Assembly: GCA_947474875.1 (NCBI GenBank)
Contig: CANJKY010000088.1
Coordinates: 1-9,034 of the forward strand
Direction of reading: 5' to 3'
From: Gemmataceae bacterium
GTDB lineage: Bacteria; Planctomycetota; Planctomycetia; Gemmatales; Gemmataceae
Length of the DNA: 9,034 bases
Shown here: one piece after another, positions 6,388 through 9,034 of the stretch
Numbering within the stretch: the first letter of the stretch is position 1
How the letters are laid out: the number at the start of each line of letters is the position of its first letter
Program-made: the position numbers and the translations under genes
Notes under the pieces: model-generated
Seen by the model: only the letters and a program-made list of their open reading frames with translations
Databases searched by the model: none
Told to the model about the DNA's origin: nothing

Positions 6388-7866
6388 ATGACCCCCCTGT
6401 TCCCGAATGCGTTCGCCGCCCACCAGACCCGCCGGCACTTCTTCGGCTCGGCCGGGCTGTCGCTCGGCACGGCCGCGCTGGCCACCCTGCTCGGCCGCGA
6501 GGGCCAGGCCGCCGAGAAGGCGTCCGCCGGCACCGTCGGCAAGGCGGCCGCCCTGCCGGCCACCCACTTCCCGAGCAAGGTGAAGAGCGTCATCTACCTG
6601 CACATGGTCGGCGGGCCGAGCCAGATGGACCTGTTCGACTACAAGCCGAAGATGCAGGAGTATTTCGACAAGGACCTGCCCGAGTCGGTGCGGATGGGCC
6701 AGCGGCTGACCACCATGACCAGCGGGCAGGCGCGCTTCCCCATCGCCCCGAGCAAGTACAAGTTCCAGCAGTACGGCAAGGGCGGCATGTGGATCAGCGA
6801 GATGATGCCGTGGAAGGCGAAGATGGCCGACGACCTGTGCTTCATCCGCAGCATGCACACCGAGGCGATCAACCACGAGCCGGCCATCACGTTCATGCAG
6901 ACCGGCAACCAGGTGACCGGCCGGCCGTGCCTGGGGGCGTGGATGAGCTACGGGCTGGGCAGCCTGAACAGCGACCTGCCCACGTTCGTGGTGATGGTGG
7001 CCGTGCCCAGCAACCAGGAGCAGGTGCAGGCCATCTCCGCCCGCCTGTGGCAGAGCGGGTACCTGCCGGGCGAGCACGCCGGGGTGTCGTTCCGCGCCAA
7101 GGGCGACCCCATCCTGTTCATCAACGACCCGCCGGGCGTGTCCCGCGACGTGCGGCGGAAGACGCTGGACGGGCTGAAGCAGTTGAACGAACTCAACCAC
7201 CAGCAGGTCGGCGACCCGGAGACGCTCACCCGCATCCAGCAGTACGAGATGGCGTTCAAGATGCAGTCCAGCGTGCCCGAACTGACCGACCTGAGCCGGG
7301 AGAACGCGAAGACGATTGACATGTACGGGCCGGACGTGAAGAAGCCGGGCACGTTCGCCAACACCGCCCTCACCGCCTGCCGGCTGGTCGAGCGGGGCGT
7401 CCGGTTCGTGCAGGTGTACCACAACAACTGGGACCACCACGGCAACCTGCCCGGCCGCATGAAGGACCAGTGCAACGACGTGGACAAGCCGTGCTACGCC
7501 CTCATCCAGGATCTGAAGCAGCGGGGGCTGCTGGACAGCACGCTGGTCATCTGGGGCGGCGAGTTCGGCCGCACCATCTACACCCAGGGCACGCTGAGCA
7601 AGACGAACTACGGGCGGGACCACCACCCGCGGTGCTTCACCATGTGGATGGCCGGCGGCGGGGCGAAGGGCGGCACCGCCTACGGCGAGACGGACGACTT
7701 CAGCTACAACATCGTGAAGGACCCGGTGCATATCCGCGACTTCCACGCCACCGTGCTCCGGCTGCTCGGCATCGACCACCAGCGGTTCACCTACCGCTAC
7801 CAGGGCCTGGACCAGAAGCTGACCGGCGTCGAAGAAGCGAAGGTGATCAAAGAGCTGATCGCGTGA
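6388..7866 (+). CDS. Tat-exported DUF1501 family protein (alkaline phosphatase/sulfatase-like fold)
   Basis: The 492-residue protein begins with a twin-arginine signal (TRRHFF, R15-R16, followed by the hydrophobic stretch GLSLGTAALATLL and an AxA-like site near residue 41). It is therefore likely exported by the Tat pathway. The rest matches DUF1501 over its full length: VIYLHMVGGPSQMDLFDYKP near the start of the mature domain, HNNWDHHGN (345-353), WGGEFGRT (389-396), GRDHHPRCF (from about 409), and a C-terminal GLDQKLTG segment. The family is related to the alkaline phosphatase/sulfatase superfamily, and the Asp/His-rich motifs could bind metal, but no substrate is established. The gene follows the PSD1 gene by 86 bases on the same strand. 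This PSD1-DUF1501 order recurs in planctomycete genomes, so the two proteins probably work together outside the cytoplasm. Nothing appears truncated, and the gene ends 57 bases before a convergent neighbour. Confidence 0.93.
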   Translation: MTPLFPNAFAAHQTRRHFFGSAGLSLGTAALATLLGREGQAAEKASAGTVGKAAALPATHFPSKVKSVIYLHMVGGPSQMDLFDYKPKMQEYFDKDLPESVRMGQRLTTMTSGQARFPIAPSKYKFQQYGKGGMWISEMMPWKAKMADDLCFIRSMHTEAINHEPAITFMQTGNQVTGRPCLGAWMSYGLGSLNSDLPTFVVMVAVPSNQEQVQAISARLWQSGYLPGEHAGVSFRAKGDPILFINDPPGVSRDVRRKTLDGLKQLNELNHQQVGDPETLTRIQQYEMAFKMQSSVPELTDLSRENAKTIDMYGPDVKKPGTFANTALTACRLVERGVRFVQVYHNNWDHHGNLPGRMKDQCNDVDKPCYALIQDLKQRGLLDSTLVIWGGEFGRTIYTQGTLSKTNYGRDHHPRCFTMWMAGGGAKGGTAYGETDDFSYNIVKDPVHIRDFHATVLRLLGIDHQRFTYRYQGLDQKLTGVEEAKVIKELIA

Positions 7867-7923
7867 CCCTGTAGCCGCGAGACGAACGGTCTAGTAGTGT
7901 CGCTCGGCACGCAAGCTGACCGA

Positions 7924-9034
7924 TCACTCGTCCGGCGAGTCGGTGAACGTGTTCCCGCCGTTGTTGTAGTACGTCCCACGGATGCCGTTGCCGTCGAACG
8001 TGCTGCCCTGCACGGACACGAACGCCCCGGCCGTCACGTCGATAGCCCGCCCGTGGTACGGCCCGTTCGCCGCGAACGGCGGCGTGCTGTTGCCCCCGAA
8101 CGTGGCCGACTTGATCTCCACCGTCGAGTTCGCCCCGGCCGACAACCCGCCGCCGTTGCCGGCCATGTTTCCGTAAAAGGCGGTGCCGGTCACCCGCACG
8201 AACCCGCTCTCGGCGTTCAACCCGCCGCCGTCGCCGGTCTCGACGACCCCGACGTTGTTCCTACCGACCGAGTTGTTGGCGAACTGCCCGCCGGTGAACG
8301 TGGAAGCGTTCTCCACCGCCTTCGACGAGTTGGCGATGTACACCCCACCACCACCTCGGGAAGCATAGTTGTAGTTGAACTGCGACCCGTCCGAGATCAC
8401 CACCCCGGTGGAGTAGATGGCCCCGCCCCACCCGCCCTGCGCTCCGAACAACGGACCGATCACAATCGCGTTGGCCTCGTTGTCGGCGAAGACCGTCCCG
8501 TTCAGCACCACTTGCCCAGAGTTGGCGATCGCCCCGCCGTAGTTCGCGGTGTTGTGGTCGAAGAGACAGCCGGAGGACACCGTCAGCAGGCAGTTCTCCC
8601 CGACCATCACCGCCCCGCCTTTCGACCCGGCCGTGTTGTCAACGAACTGGCACTGCGTCAGCATCAGGTTCCCACCCGTCACTTCGACCGCGCCGCCGCT
8701 CCCACCGGCGTTGCAGTTTTTGAAGTTGACCCCGATGATCGCTGAGCTGGGCGTCGGCGGGGGCGTGCCCGGCTCGCCGATCGGCGGGTTGTCGAAGTTC
8801 GTCTTGTGGGTGAAGGTGAACGGCTTGGTGCCGCTGATGGTCACGCTCTTGCCGGCCCCGACGTTCCACCCGAGTTCGATGCTCACCTCCTCCGCCACCT
8901 CCAGCGTCTTGTTGGACGCGAACGTGAGGTCGTTTTTTCCGAACGCCGCGAACGCGAACTGGATGACATCCTTGCCCGCCGTTTCGTTCGCGATGCGGAC
9001 GGCACGGGGCAAGGTGCCCGGTTCGTCCACCCAC
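7924..9034 (-). CDS. Right-handed parallel beta-helix surface protein with Pmp-like FxxN/GGA repeats, N-terminus outside window
   Basis: At least 369 residues are present. The frame is open through the right edge, so the N-terminus and any signal peptide are missing. A GTG at 9030 is probably internal, because the visible start (WVDEPGTLPRAVRIAN, then DVIQF) matches the segment that normally opens CSLREA-type beta-helix proteins (VxDxxDGxLREAIxxAN followed by DTIxF). Numbering from that GTG, a strand-rich section ends at VTISG (63-67). A proline-rich insert follows (about 81-96), then eight or nine helix rungs (about 101-348) rich in Gly, Asn, Ser and Thr. There are few charged residues and almost no Lys. 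The protein stops about 20 residues after the last rung with no C-terminal anchor. Such proteins are extracellular or surface adhesins or polysaccharide-active scaffolds; no catalytic residues are identifiable. It is convergent with the DUF1501 gene and belongs to a separate transcription unit. Confidence 0.85.
   Translation of the reverse strand, partial: WVDEPGTLPRAVRIANETAGKDVIQFAFAAFGKNDLTFASNKTLEVAEEVSIELGWNVGAGKSVTISGTKPFTFTHKTNFDNPPIGEPGTPPPTPSSAIIGVNFKNCNAGGSGGAVEVTGGNLMLTQCQFVDNTAGSKGGAVMVGENCLLTVSSGCLFDHNTANYGGAIANSGQVVLNGTVFADNEANAIVIGPLFGAQGGWGGAIYSTGVVISDGSQFNYNYASRGGGGVYIANSSKAVENASTFTGGQFANNSVGRNNVGVVETGDGGGLNAESGFVRVTGTAFYGNMAGNGGGLSAGANSTVEIKSATFGGNSTPPFAANGPYHGRAIDVTAGAFVSVQGSTFDGNGIRGTYYNNGGNTFTDSPDE
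7987..8727 (-). repeat. Coding repeat tract: FxxN and GG[AG][VIL] beta-helix rungs
   Basis: Within the beta-helix gene, FxxN occurs eight times (FVDN, FDHN, FADN, FNYN, FANN, FYGN, FGGN, FDGN), spaced 24-37 residues apart, preceded by a degenerate FKNC. GG[AG][VIL] alternates with it seven times (GGAV twice, GGAI twice, GGGV, GGGL twice), and GRAI sits where an eighth is expected. The DNA repeats are diverged, so this is an old protein repeat and not a recent tandem expansion. Confidence 0.75.

Noticed and set aside
6037..7779. Long antisense open frames across the DUF1501 gene
   Set aside because: They encode His/Val/Arg-rich low-complexity sequence without motifs, opposite a gene with full DUF1501 motifs and a Tat signal.
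7867..7945. A terminator between the convergent DUF1501 and beta-helix genes
   Set aside because: The best dyads (AGAC/GTCT, and ACTCG/CGAGT at 7926-7940) have four or five pairs with no T-tract.
7897..8745. A plus-strand open frame opposite the beta-helix gene
   Set aside because: It is Arg/Val/Pro-rich with no motif. The minus-strand frame has regular beta-helix repeats and stays open through the window edge.

Overview
The window is GC-rich bacterial DNA that looks like a planctomycete, most likely of the Gemmataceae (Gemmata and relatives). The main evidence is an adjacent pair of families that is expanded in Planctomycetes: a secreted cytochrome-like protein with PSCyt1, DUF1549 (PSCyt2), LamG and DUF1553 (PSD1) domains, followed by a Tat-exported DUF1501 protein. 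The tandem-ACT protein and the secreted beta-helix protein also fit this group. The genus cannot be fixed from the sequence alone.

Layout, left to right. (i) 1-2327, plus strand: the 3' part of a GT87-type membrane glycosyltransferase overlaps by 4 bases a family 2 glycosyltransferase with four C-terminal membrane helices. Together they look like a lipid-linked sugar module, in which the GT2 would charge a polyprenyl phosphate and the GT-C enzyme would use it on the outer face of the membrane. (ii) 2344-2841, minus strand: a small tandem-ACT protein, convergent with the GT2 gene across a gap of only 16 bases. (iii) 2842-3055: a divergent intergenic region that should hold the promoters of the ACT gene and of the PSD1 gene. 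(iv) 3056-7866, plus strand: the PSD1/cytochrome gene and the DUF1501 gene, probably one operon. They are separated by 86 bases that are almost filled by a 75-base double palindrome made of two inverted copies of a small GNRA-loop hairpin. (v) 7924-9034, minus strand: a secreted right-handed beta-helix protein, cut by the right edge and convergent with DUF1501. Its repeats carry the FxxN and GG[AG][VIL] motifs familiar from chlamydial polymorphic membrane proteins. The 57 bases between it and DUF1501 (7867-7923) show no gene and no convincing terminator.

No tRNA, rRNA, CRISPR array, insertion sequence or phage gene was seen. Long open frames antisense to, or out of frame with, the genes listed are best explained by GC-rich codon use. 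The most unusual element is the double palindrome at 6303-6377. The protein families are recognisable, but the physiological role of the PSD1-DUF1501 pair is poorly known.
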